Assembly (NCBI GenBank): GCA_944472135.2
Contig: OX235267.1
Coordinates: forward strand, 34,875,312 to 34,939,311
From: Trichobilharzia regenti
Lineage: Eukaryota; Platyhelminthes; Trematoda; Strigeidida; Schistosomatidae
DNA: 64,000 bases
Direction of reading: 5' to 3'
The notes under the pieces were generated by a model. The model ran no database searches. It was not told the origin of the DNA and was given only the letters and a program-made list of their open reading frames with translations. Position numbers and translations under genes: made by a program. This document shows, one piece after another, positions 63,577 to 64,000 of the stretch. Every line of letters begins with the position of its first letter. Position 1 is the first letter of the stretch.

Positions 63577-64000
63577 GTAAGTGATTGTTTATTTTTTCTG
63601 TTTTCCTTCGGTTTTATTTTGTTCCAGATTCTCTTCGAAGTGTTTTTACCAGTCATATTCTTAAAAAGATATTTTTGATGTGTAACTGAAATGCTTGACT
63701 TCTGCTTACATATCACCCCTTAGTATAGATTTTTCGACAATATCTTGAGATACATATGACCTCTCTAGGGATATAAGTACATCCAGCTGATTAAACCCGG
63801 AAGGGTGGGGGGGGGAGAAACTCTCCTCCTGGATTCTATTCATATCCACCTCATTCAACCATCATCATATCATGGTTAAATTTAATTCAAATTGGGAATA
63901 ATAATAATAATACGGAATAAATGGAGAGACTCGAATTGTATGAAACAATGTAGTTTAGTGTGCGAATTTCTTCTAAGAAATCCCGAACGCTTATTCAACC
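63577..64000. other. Intron with a degenerate hammerhead SINE
   Basis: 63780-63856 keeps the Sm-alpha order: ACATCCAGCTGATTAAACCC, a G run, GAGAAACTC, then CTCCTGGATTC and ATATCCACC. Stem I ATCCAG/CTGGAT is intact, but the core after CTGAT and stem II are lost. An AATAATAATAAT run lies at 63897-63911. Confidence 0.5.

Overview
The window is AT-rich animal DNA that reads as trematode, most likely a blood fluke (Schistosoma or a close relative). The evidence is a protein-coding gene split into short exons by multi-kilobase introns, hammerhead-ribozyme-bearing SINEs of the schistosome Sm-alpha type, many Penelope-like elements with GIY-YIG endonucleases, RTE-like and CR1-like LINE 3' ends, and a gypsy-type LTR fragment. 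No bacterial-style operons, rRNA genes or CRISPR arrays are present.

Only one cellular gene is supported, and it fills the window on the + strand. It encodes the syndetin/VPS50 (CCDC132) homologue, the EARP-complex subunit for endosomal recycling. Exons recognised by similarity and splice phase are 1-50 (tentative), 2177-2293, 8739-8941, 12002-12155, 16023-16105, 19437-19558, 24105-24276, 24990-25109, 26610-27013 (exon A), 34052-34150 (exon B), second copies of A and B at 39382-39794 and 46850-46948, then 60520-60610 and 63459-63576. The 5' start and 3' end lie outside the window.

The most striking feature is a direct duplication of about 12.4 kb (25955-38358 and 38722-51151). Its copies are separated by a 363-bp SINE-like spacer and each carries exons A and B. 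Splice phases mean that using all four exons (A-B-A'-B') would hit a stop soon after the B to A' join, so a working transcript must use one A and one B only. The copies differ by roughly 1-2% over the first ~10 kb but are nearly identical over the last ~2.2 kb. This could be a real duplication with partial conversion or a haplotype retained in the assembly.

The introns are layers of nested mobile DNA. They hold RTE-like 3' ends with (AAT)n tails, a second LINE family, CR1-like ends at 54.1-55.4 and 59.6-60.3 kb, Penelope-like elements with inverted termini, and a gypsy gag-protease fragment with its LTR inside a Penelope element at 21.3-23.0 kb. There are at least four SINE-like families. Two of them carry hammerhead ribozyme motifs, and two others borrow the 3' tails of different LINEs in this same window. 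A 239-bp inverted repeat at 16695-17288 is a head-to-head SINE dimer whose arms look identical. All statements come from reading the sequence by eye; family names are recognition, not database results.
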